Assembly: GCA_903934295.1 (NCBI GenBank)
Contig: CAIZNI010000056.1
Span: 62,001 to 126,000, forward strand
DNA: 64,000 nt
Reading direction: 5' to 3'
From: an uncultured beta proteobacterium
GTDB lineage: Bacteria; Pseudomonadota; Gammaproteobacteria; Burkholderiales; Burkholderiaceae_E
Each line of letters opens with the position of its first letter. Within the stretch, counting starts at the first letter, position 1. The position numbers and the translations under genes were made by a program. The notes under the pieces were generated by a model, which was not told where the DNA came from, ran no database searches, and saw nothing but the letters and a program-made list of their open reading frames with translations. Below are positions 31,889 through 40,156 of this stretch, in pieces.

Positions 31889-32979
31889 CAGGCGGCCGGC
31901 AGCGCCGGCATCCGGGCGCCGTTGCGCTCGACCAGCAGCGGGCGCACCAGCCGCGCGAAGCGTTCGGCCTCCTCGTCGTGCAGATAGCCCGACAGGCAGA
32001 ACGAGTCGCAGCCCAGGTCGATGTACTGCTGCAGCGTGTCGGCGCACTGGCGCGGGTTGCCCACGATCGCGATGCCCGCGCCCGGGCGCACCTTGGTGAT
32101 CCCGGTCCACAGGTGCGGACCGATCAGCTCGCCGTGCTCGCGGGCCAGTTCCTGCACGCGGCGGTTGGCCGCCGAACTGGCGTAGTGGTTGCGCACGAAG
32201 GCGGTCTGCGATTCGGTCACGCCGGCCACCAGCGCGTGCGCCGCGTCCCAGGCCTCTTCCTCGGTTTCGCGGCAGACGATCTGCAGGCGCATGCCGAAGC
32301 CGACGGCGTGCTCGCGTCCGAGCCGGGCGGCGCGCGCGCGGATCTCCCGCATGTTGGCGGCAATCGTCTCGGTGGTGTCGCCCCAGAACAGGTGCACATC
32401 GGCATGGCGGGCCGAGATGTCCCAGGCCTCGGCCGACCCCCCGCCCAGGTAGAAGCGCGGATGCGGCTGCTGCAGCGGCCGGGGGATGACCCGCGTGCCC
32501 TTGATCTGATGGTGGCGACCGTCGAAGTGCACCGGCCCCGAGGTGGTCCACAGCGCCTTCAGGATGCTGACCTCCTCGTCCATCAGCGCATAGCGCTCTT
32601 CCTTGGGCATGCGGATGCCGTCCTGCGCCGCCTCGATCTCGCTCTGGCCGGCGATCAGGTTGACCGCGACCCGCCCGCCCGAGAGCTGGTCCATCGCCGC
32701 GATCATCCGCGCCAGCAGCACCGGGTTCATGTAGCCGGGGCGAGCCGCCACCAGCATGCGGATCGACTTCGAGCGCGCCAGCACCATCGCCGAGGCGATG
32801 TAGGCGTCCCAGCAGGTGGTGGCCACCGGCACCAGCAGATACTCGAAGCCGGCCTTTTCGGCGGCGGTCGCAACCCGGTCGAACATCGTCATCGAGGCCG
32901 GCACCGACGCGTCGCGGTCGGCATAGGCGGTGGTGTCGCCGGAGGTGGGCAGGAACCAGCCGAATTCGAGTTGTTTCAT
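31888..32979 (-). CDS. LLM-class flavin-dependent monooxygenase (SsuD-like)
   Basis: A 363-residue FMNH2-dependent luciferase-like enzyme. It starts MKQLEFGWFLPTSGDT and has FEYLLVPVATTCWDAYIASA and GGRVAVNLIAGQSEIEA. Alkanesulfonate monooxygenase (SsuD) and related dimethylsulfone enzymes share this pattern. It likely cleaves a C-S or C-N bond or oxidises an organic acid using reduced flavin from a partner reductase, which is not seen nearby. The ATG at 32979 is chosen because the family N-terminus begins there. Confidence 0.88.
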   Translation of the reverse strand: MKQLEFGWFLPTSGDTTAYADRDASVPASMTMFDRVATAAEKAGFEYLLVPVATTCWDAYIASAMVLARSKSIRMLVAARPGYMNPVLLARMIAAMDQLSGGRVAVNLIAGQSEIEAAQDGIRMPKEERYALMDEEVSILKALWTTSGPVHFDGRHHQIKGTRVIPRPLQQPHPRFYLGGGSAEAWDISARHADVHLFWGDTTETIAANMREIRARAARLGREHAVGFGMRLQIVCRETEEEAWDAAHALVAGVTESQTAFVRNHYASSAANRRVQELAREHGELIGPHLWTGITKVRPGAGIAIVGNPRQCADTLQQYIDLGCDSFCLSGYLHDEEAERFARLVRPLLVERNGARMPALPAA

Positions 32980-33132
32980 GGGTTTGCCTTGCCTGGCGGC
33001 CAGCACCTGCCGGCCGGTGGTTCGATGGGGCCGTCGACCGCTGGCTCCTGAAGCGGTCATTATCGCGCGGGCGGCCGCAGACGGCGGGTCGGCGCGTTCC
33101 GGTCGCGCTTCATGTTAGAATTTTGGTTGTTC

Positions 33133-33208
<76 letters not shown>

Positions 33209-33216
33209 ACATTCAA

Positions 33217-33249
33217 CGCCCGACCGGTCCCGGTCGGGCGTTTTCGTTT
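33217..33249 (+). terminator. intrinsic terminator of tRNA-Ala
   Basis: A perfect 9-bp stem (CGCCCGACC, 33217-33225, with GGTCGGGCG, 33232-33240) with loop GGTCCC is followed by TTTTCGTTT. A second copy of this region occurs about 2.9 kb downstream at 36136-36190. Confidence 0.92.
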
Positions 33250-33601
33250 CCAGGTGCTGCGACGCCACGCGGGGTTCGGCGCCGATCTGCATGTGCCACG
33301 CAGTGGCAGCCCGGCGTCCTGAAGTCGCCCGGTTCGACTCTCTTCTGCTCTCAGTTCTCTCAAAACCTGCGCCAACTTCTTCGCCGGAGCACACGCAGGC
33401 TGCCTTTCGTGGCCATGACTTGCGCGTGCGTCACTGCCATCGGTTGTCCATCGCGCTTGGATGACCAGCGCATCAGGCCGGAACGAAGCCCGGTGCCGCG
33501 CAGAGCCCCCAACGCGCAATCACCGTGAGGGACAACCGGCGAGCTTGCGCCGCTGCCTTCGAACAGGTACCGCGGCAGCGCGCCGAGGACCAGCGACCGA
33601 G
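33250..33601. other. 352-bp non-coding stretch after tRNA-Ala
   Basis: No credible gene is seen. The left part (CCAGGTGCTGCGACGCCAC) and a segment near 33462 (GACCAGCGCATCAGGCCGG) both resemble the sequence that follows the second terminator copy at 36180-36260, but here they are separated by about 200 bp of unrelated sequence. This suggests duplication followed by insertion or divergence. Confidence 0.6.
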
Positions 33602-34321
33602 TCAGTCCCGGCCCACCGCGGCATCGAGATCCCGCTGGCGCATTCGTTCGACGCGCAGGTTGATTCCCCCGATCCAGAGCCTGTACAGCGGCAGCTTCAG
33701 GAAGCCCGGGCGGTTCCTGTACAGCGCACTGGCGTAATAGTCGGCCGGGTCGTCCCAGACGCCGTGATCGTCGACCACAGCCTCCATCTGGACGAACTTC
33801 TCTTCGTCCAGAGCGAACGCCGCACTCGATTCGCCGCTGGAGCAGGCAACCGAGAATCCGATGTTCCAGCCACAGACCCGCAGTGCGCGCTTTCCGGCTT
33901 CGTAGAACGGCTCATCGTTGATGTAGGCATCCAGACGTCGCCAACGGCCATCCACCTCCACCTCAAGCCAGGAATGCGAGATCAGCGGGGGCATGAGACG
34001 GTAGGCCAGCCCGGTGAACAAGCCTCGCTGGATCTCCTTGCGGATGAGCGAAAAGTTCACGCGGGCCGGCACCCCCGCTGCCTTGCACAAGGCGAGGAAC
34101 AGGGTCGTCTTGGTGTTGCACTGGCCGATCCTCGTGCGAATCGTCTCGGAGGCTGCCACAAGGTCCCCGGCTACCGGAAAGCCGAATGCGATCTCATCGC
34201 GCACGTAGTGGAAAAGCTTCTCGATGCGTCCACGAGCCGTTGTTTCGCCCGCGACCAGTCGCGCCGCCGTGGCTTGGACCAGGGGATTATCGTAGTTTGC
34301 TAGTCGTTCCGGCTTGAGCAT
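33602..34321 (-). CDS. transglutaminase-like domain protein
   Basis: A 239-residue protein starting MLKPERLANYDNPLVQ. The papain-like triad is visible: Cys68 in GQCNTKTTLFLALCKAAGVPAR, His116 in SHSWLEVEVDGRW and Asp131 in LDAYIND. A C-terminal half (VDDHGVWDDPADYYAS) is less characteristic. No signal peptide is visible. Such proteins act as peptidases, transferases or amidases; substrate unknown. It is on the minus strand within the patch between the two terminator copies, 190 bp after the YhaV toxin gene. Confidence 0.82.
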   Translation of the reverse strand: MLKPERLANYDNPLVQATAARLVAGETTARGRIEKLFHYVRDEIAFGFPVAGDLVAASETIRTRIGQCNTKTTLFLALCKAAGVPARVNFSLIRKEIQRGLFTGLAYRLMPPLISHSWLEVEVDGRWRRLDAYINDEPFYEAGKRALRVCGWNIGFSVACSSGESSAAFALDEEKFVQMEAVVDDHGVWDDPADYYASALYRNRPGFLKLPLYRLWIGGINLRVERMRQRDLDAAVGRD

Positions 34322-34511
34322 ACGAGCGCTCCTTGCTTCATCCTCTCGGATATCGTGTGGCCCTGTGTCCGAGCCGACCGACCTTCGCGAATCCTGCTGC
34401 GCGCCCCCCGTAAGTCGTTGGCGGGACGGGACCCCGCGAAGCTGACGCGAGCAGCCAAAGTTTACGCGCCAGATCGAGCTGAGAAGTCCATCAGCACGTA
34501 GAGCCGGCCTG

Positions 34512-35009
34512 TCAAGCACCGCCTGACGCGAGCCGGCCAAGGCGCTCCGCTTCGGCACGTGCTTCGGCCAGCAACTGGCCCCAGTCCGACGGCGGCCGGC
34601 CGCTGTCGAGCATCCTGCGGAACACGCGGTAGGCGTCGTCGGCGCTCTCGCAGGCGCGCTTCGTGTACTCGTCGTTGACCCAGGCGAACACGATCACCTT
34701 CGCTTGCGCGTGGAACCGAAAGAACAGCCGGTACTGCTGGAAGAACTTGGCCCGGAACCAGTGCTTATGCTCATCGCCGAGCGTGTTGCCCTGGCGGTAC
34801 TCCGGCCGGGCGGGGTCCTGCGGAATCACCTCGAACGCCAGCTTGGCGATGGCAGCCATGCGCTTGGCGGCGTTCTTCTTTACGTAGCCGGCTGGGTCCT
34901 TGCGCTTGAGCGCCTCGACCTGCGCGGTCAGGGAGTCGAGTTGATCAAGGAAGATCGGGTGGGCGAAGAGGGTCCAGCCGTTGACGACCAGCGGCTTGCC
35001 GCCGCTCAT
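34512..35009 (-). CDS. yhaV: type II toxin, YhaV family
   Basis: A 165-residue ribonuclease-type toxin of the RelE-like group. The family start VNGWTLFAHPIFLDQLDSL is followed by NTLGDEHKHWFRAKFFQQYRLFFRF and VFAWVNDEYTKRACESADDAYRVF. YhaV cuts mRNA when freed from its antitoxin PrlF. It overlaps the antitoxin gene by 4 bp and is downstream of it, as in the known prlF-yhaV operon. Confidence 0.92.
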   Translation of the reverse strand: MSGGKPLVVNGWTLFAHPIFLDQLDSLTAQVEALKRKDPAGYVKKNAAKRMAAIAKLAFEVIPQDPARPEYRQGNTLGDEHKHWFRAKFFQQYRLFFRFHAQAKVIVFAWVNDEYTKRACESADDAYRVFRRMLDSGRPPSDWGQLLAEARAEAERLGRLASGGA

Positions 35010-35335
35010 TCATCGTCCGCCGACAGCGGTGCGTCCAGATCGACATCGACACCGCCGACCAGCGCCTGGATGCGATGAGCCAGACCGGCATCCACAGCTT
35101 GGAGCCGCTCGGGGTGCTCGGCCAAGTCGCGGGCCAGGAAGCCGAGAAACGGCGCCAGCGCAGGATCGTCGTTCTCGCCGGCGGCCGCGCGCGTGAGCAC
35201 GACCTCGCCGTCTGGGCGGATCGTGTAGTTGATCCTGTCGCGCTTGCCCAGGCGCAGGGCCCGGCGCACCGTCTCGGGCACCGTGGTCTGATAGCGGTCG
35301 GTCAGTGTCGATTCGACTTGCATCGTGGCGGGCAT
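35006..35335 (-). CDS. prlF: type II antitoxin, PrlF/SohA family
   Basis: A 109-residue AbrB-fold antitoxin: MQVESTLTDRYQTTVPETVRRALRLGKRDRINY is the swapped-hairpin DNA-binding part, and the rest neutralises YhaV. The ATG at 35335 gives the family start; another in-frame ATG is at 35323. The preceding perfect inverted repeat is a likely autoregulatory operator. It is coupled to yhaV through a 4-bp overlap. Confidence 0.9.
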   Translation of the reverse strand: MPATMQVESTLTDRYQTTVPETVRRALRLGKRDRINYTIRPDGEVVLTRAAAGENDDPALAPFLGFLARDLAEHPERLQAVDAGLAHRIQALVGGVDVDLDAPLSADDE

Positions 35336-35371
35336 GGCACTTCTCCGGTGAGGACGCTGTGCGCAGAAGGT

Positions 35372-35407
35372 AATGCATCTGCATTGCCAAGTCAATGCAG
35401 ATGCATT
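35372..35407 (-). promoter_or_regulatory. 15-bp perfect inverted repeat, probable prlF-yhaV operator
   Basis: AATGCATCTGCATTG (35372-35386) and its exact reverse complement (35393-35407) flank CCAAGT. Each arm is itself largely palindromic around TGCA. It lies 37 bp upstream of the antitoxin start, where AbrB-type antitoxins bind their own promoter. It is notably AT-rich against its surroundings. Confidence 0.75.
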
Positions 35408-35419
35408 GCCTGCCAGGGA

Positions 35420-35893
35420 TCAGGCCGGCAACGATGCCAGAGCCTGCTGCAACGACCGGTACTGGCCTGCCGTGTCGGCCTTCGCGTCGATGCCTTGGTC
35501 TTTGGCATCCTGCAACCAGCGTCTGGCCCACGCCATCACCTCGTCGCGGTCGAACCGGATCAGCTTCTGAACCCTGCGATGCGGTACGCCGAGCGAGTCC
35601 CGCGTCTGCTTGTGGCTGAAGATGTACAGGGGCAACCCAGTCACGTGCGCGATCTCGCGCGGGTCCATGAGATTCGAGCCGTTCGGGCTGACGACGTCGC
35701 CGGCGTTCCCCCAGGTCGAGGCGCGCAGGGCTTGTGATTCGAAGTCGAGGACCTCGTCCATCGGGTAGACGACGCGCCTTGACATCTTCATGAACCGGGG
35801 TCCCCGGCCTTCGCTACGCCAACGCTGGAGCGTCTTCGGGCTGAGGTTCCACCGTTCGGCCCGCACGACTTCATTGATCATCATCTTCTGCAT
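35420..35893 (-). CDS. AlpA-like helix-turn-helix DNA-binding protein
   Basis: A 157-residue protein that begins MQKMMINEVVRAERWNLSPKTLQRWRSEGRGPRFMKMSRRVVYPM. This is a MerR/AlpA-type winged helix in which the LSPKTLQRWRSEG stretch is the recognition unit. A second similar module follows (DPREIAHVTGLPLYIFSHKQTRDSLGVPHRRVQKLIRFDRDEV), so it seems to be a tandem of two such units. AlpA/Xis-type proteins regulate or assist excision of integrated elements. A good ribosome site (AAGGAG) precedes the ATG at 35893. It lies upstream of the toxin-antitoxin pair on the same strand. Confidence 0.7.
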   Translation of the reverse strand: MQKMMINEVVRAERWNLSPKTLQRWRSEGRGPRFMKMSRRVVYPMDEVLDFESQALRASTWGNAGDVVSPNGSNLMDPREIAHVTGLPLYIFSHKQTRDSLGVPHRRVQKLIRFDRDEVMAWARRWLQDAKDQGIDAKADTAGQYRSLQQALASLPA

Positions 35894-36135
35894 GGGTGAC
35901 TCCTTGCGTGGTTTAGGGCAGCGCATTCAGGCGTATTCCCTGCCACCAAGCCAAGTCCTCACCACTGCGCCCACCCCCGTATCGCCGGCAGCCCGAAAGG
36001 CCTGTGGCGGCCCGGGGCGCGATGCGGGTGGATGCGGGTAGTCGCCTCGACGCCGCTGAAGCCCGCGAAGTACGCGGCATCACCGCGCATCTCCGAACCT
36101 GGGGGTAGTGCAGTTGCCATCGTGTTGGCCTTGCA
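35894..36135. other. 242-bp non-coding stretch upstream of the AlpA-like gene
   Basis: No convincing gene or RNA is visible. It holds the ribosome site and presumably the promoter for the AlpA-like gene, and leads into the second terminator copy. There is no tRNA body in front of that copy. Confidence 0.5.
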
Positions 36136-36190
36136 CCACCAACATTCAACGCCCGACCTCTATCGGTCGGGCGTTTTCGTTTCCAGGTGC
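36136..36190 (+). repeat. direct repeat of the tRNA-Ala tail and terminator
   Basis: Positions 36136-36158 repeat 33203-33225 exactly (CCACCAACATTCAACGCCCG and three more bases). After a different loop (TCTAT), 36164-36190 repeat 33231-33257 exactly. The copy therefore retains the CCA end, both terminator arms and the T-rich tract, and can still form the hairpin. It marks the right side of the accessory patch. Confidence 0.88.
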
Positions 36191-36272
36191 CGCGACGCCA
36201 CTCGGGGTTCCGGGCGGACTGGGTGACCAGGGCATCAGGCCGGCGCGAGGCTCGGTGGCGCCGCGCCGTATG

Positions 36273-36345
36273 AAAGCCTGTTTTGAAACTGGTCAATCAC
36301 AGTAAAGAATGTTTTAATTTGATTCGATCAACCAAAGCATGCTTT
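36273..36345 (+). promoter_or_regulatory. three phased AAAGnnTGyTTT repeats upstream of fic
   Basis: Copies at 36273-36284 (AAAGCCTGTTTT), 36304-36315 (AAAGAATGTTTT) and 36334-36345 (AAAGCATGCTTT, a perfect palindrome). Their starts are 31 and 30 bp apart, about three helical turns, so they would lie on one face of the DNA. The third overlaps the first possible start codon of the Fic gene. They look like a cooperative repressor site. Confidence 0.6.
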
Positions 36346-37496
36346 CAATGCCCCGAACCACCGGCACCCACGCCATCACGACCACGCTGGGTGAGTCGGT
36401 CCGTGCCTTCGTGCCGCGACCGCTGCCCCCGGCTGACCCCCCGCTGGCGTCGGCCTGCTTCGTCGACCTGAACCGGCAGGCCGAACTGGCGCTGGCGCGC
36501 CTGGCCGGGGTGTCGGGCCTGGTCCCGTCGGTGGAATGGCTGCTCTACAGCGCCATCCGCAAGGAGGCGCTGCTCACCTCGCAGATCGAGGGCACCCAGG
36601 CCACGCTGACCGACCTGTTCGACGAGGAAGCCGGCCTGACGGTCAGCAACACCGACGATGTCGAGGAGGTCACCAACTACCTCCATGCCTTCCGCTGGGT
36701 GCAGGGGCAGTTGCGCGACCCGCAGGGCTTGCCGATCAGTGTTCGCCTGCTGTGCGAGGCGCATCGGCTGCTGCTCGGCGGGGTACGGGGTGCGGGCAAG
36801 CAGCCCGGCGAACTTCGCCGCTCGCAGAACTGGATCGGCGGCACGCGACCGGGCAACGCCGCCTTCGTGCCGCCGCCGCCGCAGGAAGTGGCCCCTCTGC
36901 TGACGGATCTGGAGCGCTTCATCCACGCCTGCGACGCCGACCTGCCACCGCTGGTCAGGGTCGCTCTGGTTCACGCCCAGTTCGAAACCATCCATCCTTT
37001 CCTGGATGGCAACGGGCGCATCGGGCGGCTGCTGATCGCAGCACTCATGGAGCACTGGGGCCTGCTGGCAGAGCCGCTGATGTACCTGAGCGGTTACCTC
37101 AAGCAGCACCAGGCCGAGTATTACCGGCGCCTGTCCGCCATCCGAGGCGACGGCGACTGGGAGGGCTGGGTGTCGTTCTTCCTGGAAGGCGTGGCCGCGG
37201 CGTCGGCGCAGGCCGAGCGCAGCATCATCGACGTGGCCAGCCTGATCACGGCCGACCGCAAGCGACTGCTGGCGTCCCCCAAAGCGGGGCCGATCAGCTA
37301 TCGCCTGTTCGAACGGCTGCCGATGATGCCGCGCTTCAGCGTCGAGCATGTTCGCCAGCGGCTGCAGACGACGTTTCCCACGGCCAGCGCCGCTGTCAGG
37401 CTGCTGGAAGATCTCGGCATCCTGGCCGAACTCACCGGGCAGAAGAAGAACCGCGTCTACAGCTACCAGGCGTATGTGAACCTGCTTTCGCGCTGA
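36339..37496 (+). CDS. Fic-domain protein (class II, self-inhibited)
   Basis: A 385-residue protein. An N-terminal helical domain holds the inhibitory motif (S/T)xxxE(G/N) as T80-S-Q-I-E84-G85, which blocks ATP binding until released. The Fic core carries HPFLDGNGRIGR at residues 219-230, complete for AMP transfer to a target protein. A C-terminal winged-helix-like part ends in RLLEDLGILAELTGQKKNRVYSYQAY. Alternative starts are ATG 36339 and ATG 36348; neither has a clear ribosome site. It stands alone, without an obvious antitoxin partner, and is preceded by three phased repeats. Confidence 0.9.
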   Translation: MLSMPRTTGTHAITTTLGESVRAFVPRPLPPADPPLASACFVDLNRQAELALARLAGVSGLVPSVEWLLYSAIRKEALLTSQIEGTQATLTDLFDEEAGLTVSNTDDVEEVTNYLHAFRWVQGQLRDPQGLPISVRLLCEAHRLLLGGVRGAGKQPGELRRSQNWIGGTRPGNAAFVPPPPQEVAPLLTDLERFIHACDADLPPLVRVALVHAQFETIHPFLDGNGRIGRLLIAALMEHWGLLAEPLMYLSGYLKQHQAEYYRRLSAIRGDGDWEGWVSFFLEGVAAASAQAERSIIDVASLITADRKRLLASPKAGPISYRLFERLPMMPRFSVEHVRQRLQTTFPTASAAVRLLEDLGILAELTGQKKNRVYSYQAYVNLLSR

Positions 37497-37722
37497 CGAG
37501 GCCACGCAAGCCCGCAGATGCCCTCGGCGTTGCTCGTCCGCTCGATGATGGCTGATCGACTGGCGGCAGACGCAAGCTCATCCGGTGAGCCCGACGCCGC
37601 GTAACCTGGGCACCTGCCATGAAGTTTCCGGGGCGAGTTCATCCAAATGGCGGGCCCCAGCCAATCGGCCAGGATCCCGAGCCCGCTGCGGGTGATGACC
37701 GGGACGGCTCATCGGAGGTCTG

Positions 37723-38298
37723 ATGGAAACAATGGATTTGCTCGCCTATGCGTCGGACCCGGTTCCCGTGAGCGTCCGTGAAGCGGCCGGCGACGCCGCC
37801 GCGCAATGCGGCTACGACCGGTTCGAGGAGGTGTTGCTGGATCACGAGGTCGTCGGTGTCCGCCGGGTGTCGGCCCAGTCGGTCAGGGCGCATTACGCGG
37901 AGTGGCTGCAGCCGCCCTGTTCGTTCTCACCGGATGAGATCGTTCGCGTCGACTGGCATACCTGGGCCGTACCCCGTGGCTTCGATGGCACTTACGAACA
38001 GGCGGTGATCGCCCGCGCCGAATCCGTCATCGTCGCCTTGCCGACCCTGATGGCACGGGAGGTGTTCACCCACGGATTGGGTCCCGAATATAACTGGCTG
38101 GATTGGGCAGAAGGCAGTTCATCGCCCGGCGAGCCGACGGCCGCTGCGTTCGAGGCGCTGGGTGCACTGATCACCGGCGACTGGCGCGATTACGTTCGCG
38201 AGGATGCCGACGAGGACGCGAGTTACCTCGACGCCATCCACCCCGATCTTCGGGCGGCGGTGGCCGAGGCGATCGGCGACAGGGACGAGCGGCCATGA
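37723..38298 (+). CDS. hypothetical protein
   Basis: A 191-residue protein I do not recognise. It is acidic and soluble, without signal peptide or membrane segment. The central part is DEIVRVDWHTWAVPRGFDGTYEQAVIARAE, and it has a late acidic segment EDADEDASYLDAIHPDLRAAVAEAIGD. Its stop overlaps the amidohydrolase start by 4 bp (ATGA), so the two are probably translated together. It starts 226 bp after the Fic gene, a gap in which I see no other feature. Confidence 0.6.
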   Translation: METMDLLAYASDPVPVSVREAAGDAAAQCGYDRFEEVLLDHEVVGVRRVSAQSVRAHYAEWLQPPCSFSPDEIVRVDWHTWAVPRGFDGTYEQAVIARAESVIVALPTLMAREVFTHGLGPEYNWLDWAEGSSSPGEPTAAAFEALGALITGDWRDYVREDADEDASYLDAIHPDLRAAVAEAIGDRDERP

Positions 38299-39080
38299 GC
38301 CCCCCGACCTATCCCCCCTGGGTGGTCCTGCACATTGCGCACGACTCGACCGTCATTCCCGATGCGGTGAGGCCCTCATTCCGGTTGTCCGACGCCGATC
38401 TGGCGCTCGAGCTCGAGCGCATGACCGATCACTTCACCCATGCGCTGTTTGCCGAGCCGCCCGGCGAGGCCGCCGTCGTTCGCGCACCCGTCAGTCGTCT
38501 GGTGGTCGATGTGGAGCGCTTTGCCGACGACGCGCAGGAGCCGATGGCAGCCAGGGGAATGGGGGCCGTCTACCAGGTCACGTCGCACCTGGCGCCGCTC
38601 CGAAGGCGGTTGTCGTCGCCGGAGCGCGAAGCGCTCCTGCGCGCCTGGTATCACCCTCACCATGAGCGGCTGGAGGCGGCGGTTGCCGATGCGCTCGAGC
38701 GGCATGGCCGTTGTCTGGTGATCGACGGGCACAGCTTTCCTGGCACCGCGCTGCCCTACGAAAACGCGGATCCCGCCGTTCGGCGACCGGACATCTGCAT
38801 CGGGTCGGATCCGTTCCATACCCCGAAAGCGCTCGAGCAGGCCTTTGCCGAGGCCTTCGGTCGCGGTGGTTGGCGCGTGGCGGTGAATGAACCGTTTGCC
38901 GGGGCGCTGGTGCCCGCCAGCCGTTATCGCCGGGATCGCCGAGTGACCGCGGTGATGGTCGAGGTGAATCGCGACCTGTATCTGGAACCCGGGCGCCCGG
39001 CGCCCGGTCCGGACTTCACCCGGATCGCGACTGAACTGAAGCGCCGCTGCGCTGAGGCGCTGGCGAGTGTTCGGGACTGA
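38295..39080 (+). CDS. N-formylglutamate amidohydrolase-family protein
   Basis: A 261-residue protein with family segments PWVVLHIAHDSTVIPD, then RLVVDVERFADDAQEPM, the central IDGHSFPGTALPYE and IGSDPFHTP, which together supply the metal ligands. The last block is VAVNEPFAGALVPASRY. The type reaction is hydrolysis of N-formyl-L-glutamate to glutamate and formate in histidine breakdown, but no hut gene is nearby. Coupled to the preceding hypothetical gene. Confidence 0.82.
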   Translation: MSPPTYPPWVVLHIAHDSTVIPDAVRPSFRLSDADLALELERMTDHFTHALFAEPPGEAAVVRAPVSRLVVDVERFADDAQEPMAARGMGAVYQVTSHLAPLRRRLSSPEREALLRAWYHPHHERLEAAVADALERHGRCLVIDGHSFPGTALPYENADPAVRRPDICIGSDPFHTPKALEQAFAEAFGRGGWRVAVNEPFAGALVPASRYRRDRRVTAVMVEVNRDLYLEPGRPAPGPDFTRIATELKRRCAEALASVRD

Positions 39081-39127
39081 GCGATTTCAGGCGCCGCACT
39101 TGCGCAAGCGCTGCCATAGACGGTCGC

Positions 39128-40105
39128 TCAGTTCAGTGTTGCTCCCGATACCTTCACAGCCCGCCCCCAGCGCTCAAGCTCGGACTGCATGAACGGTTTG
39201 AGCTGGACACGAGGACGCTCGGACAGCGAGATGCCTGCCGCGGCTAGCCGTTGCTGCACGACCGGGGCCTGGTTGATCTGCGCAAATTCGCTCGCGAGAC
39301 GTTCAATGATCGCGCCCGGCGTCGCCGTCGGAACAGCCCACATACCCCAGGCAACCGCTTCATAACCCGGCACCGATTCGGCGATCGCGGGTACGCCAGG
39401 AAAATCTGGCAGGCGCTTTGCGGTAGACACCCCGAGCGCGCGCAGGCGCGCGGATTTCAGCAATGGCAGGACGGCGCTGATCGTATCCAGTGCCACCTGG
39501 GTCGAGCCGCCGATCAGATCGTTGAGCGCCGGTACCGAGCCCTTGTAGGCCACATGATTGAACTTCAACCCGGCCTCGGCTTTCAGCATCTCCATCACCA
39601 GATGACTGGTGCTGCCCTGCCCGGCCGAGCCGTAGTTGATCGTCGCGCCATTCGGCCCGCGCCCGGCAGCCAGCACATCCTCCAGGGACTTGAAGGGCGA
39701 GCTCGTGGGGACGACCAGGACAAAAGGCACGATGCCCGCCATCGCAACCGGCTCAAAGTCTTTGATCGGATCAAAGTTCAGCTTGGCGTACATGTTCGGT
39801 GCGATCGCGAGCGGTCCGCTGGAACCGTAGTAGATCGTGTAACCATCCGCTGGCGAACGCGCTGCCGCCTCGGCCGCGATCGTCGCGCCGGCACCGGGCC
39901 GGTTCTCGACGATCACGGGTTGGCCCAGGCGCTTGCCGAGTTCGTCGGCGTAGGCGCGCGCGATGATGTCGCTGGCCTGTCCCGGCGGAAAACCGACCAG
40001 GATCCGGATCGGCTTCACGGGCCAGGACCCGGTATCAGTCTGCGCGCGCAGCGAAAGGGGCAGCAGACCCAGTCCGGCAAGCAATGTGCGTCGTGTGTTT
40101 CTCAT
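39128..40105 (-). CDS. Bug-type (TctC) periplasmic substrate-binding protein
   Basis: A 325-residue protein with an N-terminal signal (RRTLLAGLGLLPLSLRAQ) and the Bug signature WPVKPIRILVGFPPGQASDIIAR. VIVENRPGAGATIAAEAAAR and SPADGYTIYYGSSGPLAIAP follow. It is the last gene of a minus-strand group with a monooxygenase, CoA-transferase and lyase, starting 51 bp after the monooxygenase. It probably collects the acid those enzymes degrade. No membrane subunits are nearby. Confidence 0.9.
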   Translation of the reverse strand: MRNTRRTLLAGLGLLPLSLRAQTDTGSWPVKPIRILVGFPPGQASDIIARAYADELGKRLGQPVIVENRPGAGATIAAEAAARSPADGYTIYYGSSGPLAIAPNMYAKLNFDPIKDFEPVAMAGIVPFVLVVPTSSPFKSLEDVLAAGRGPNGATINYGSAGQGSTSHLVMEMLKAEAGLKFNHVAYKGSVPALNDLIGGSTQVALDTISAVLPLLKSARLRALGVSTAKRLPDFPGVPAIAESVPGYEAVAWGMWAVPTATPGAIIERLASEFAQINQAPVVQQRLAAAGISLSERPRVQLKPFMQSELERWGRAVKVSGATLN

Positions 40106-40156
40106 CGATCGTCTCCTGCGTTTGGCCGCTCCGCTCTGATTGGCGGAGCCTTCACT

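Noticed and set aside
36060-36140. Possible second tRNA before the repeated terminator
   Set aside because: Only the CCACCA end is present; no T-loop or anticodon stem can be folded.
36032-36305. Small frames around the second terminator copy
   Set aside because: They span a hairpin repeat and have no start signals or conserved motif.
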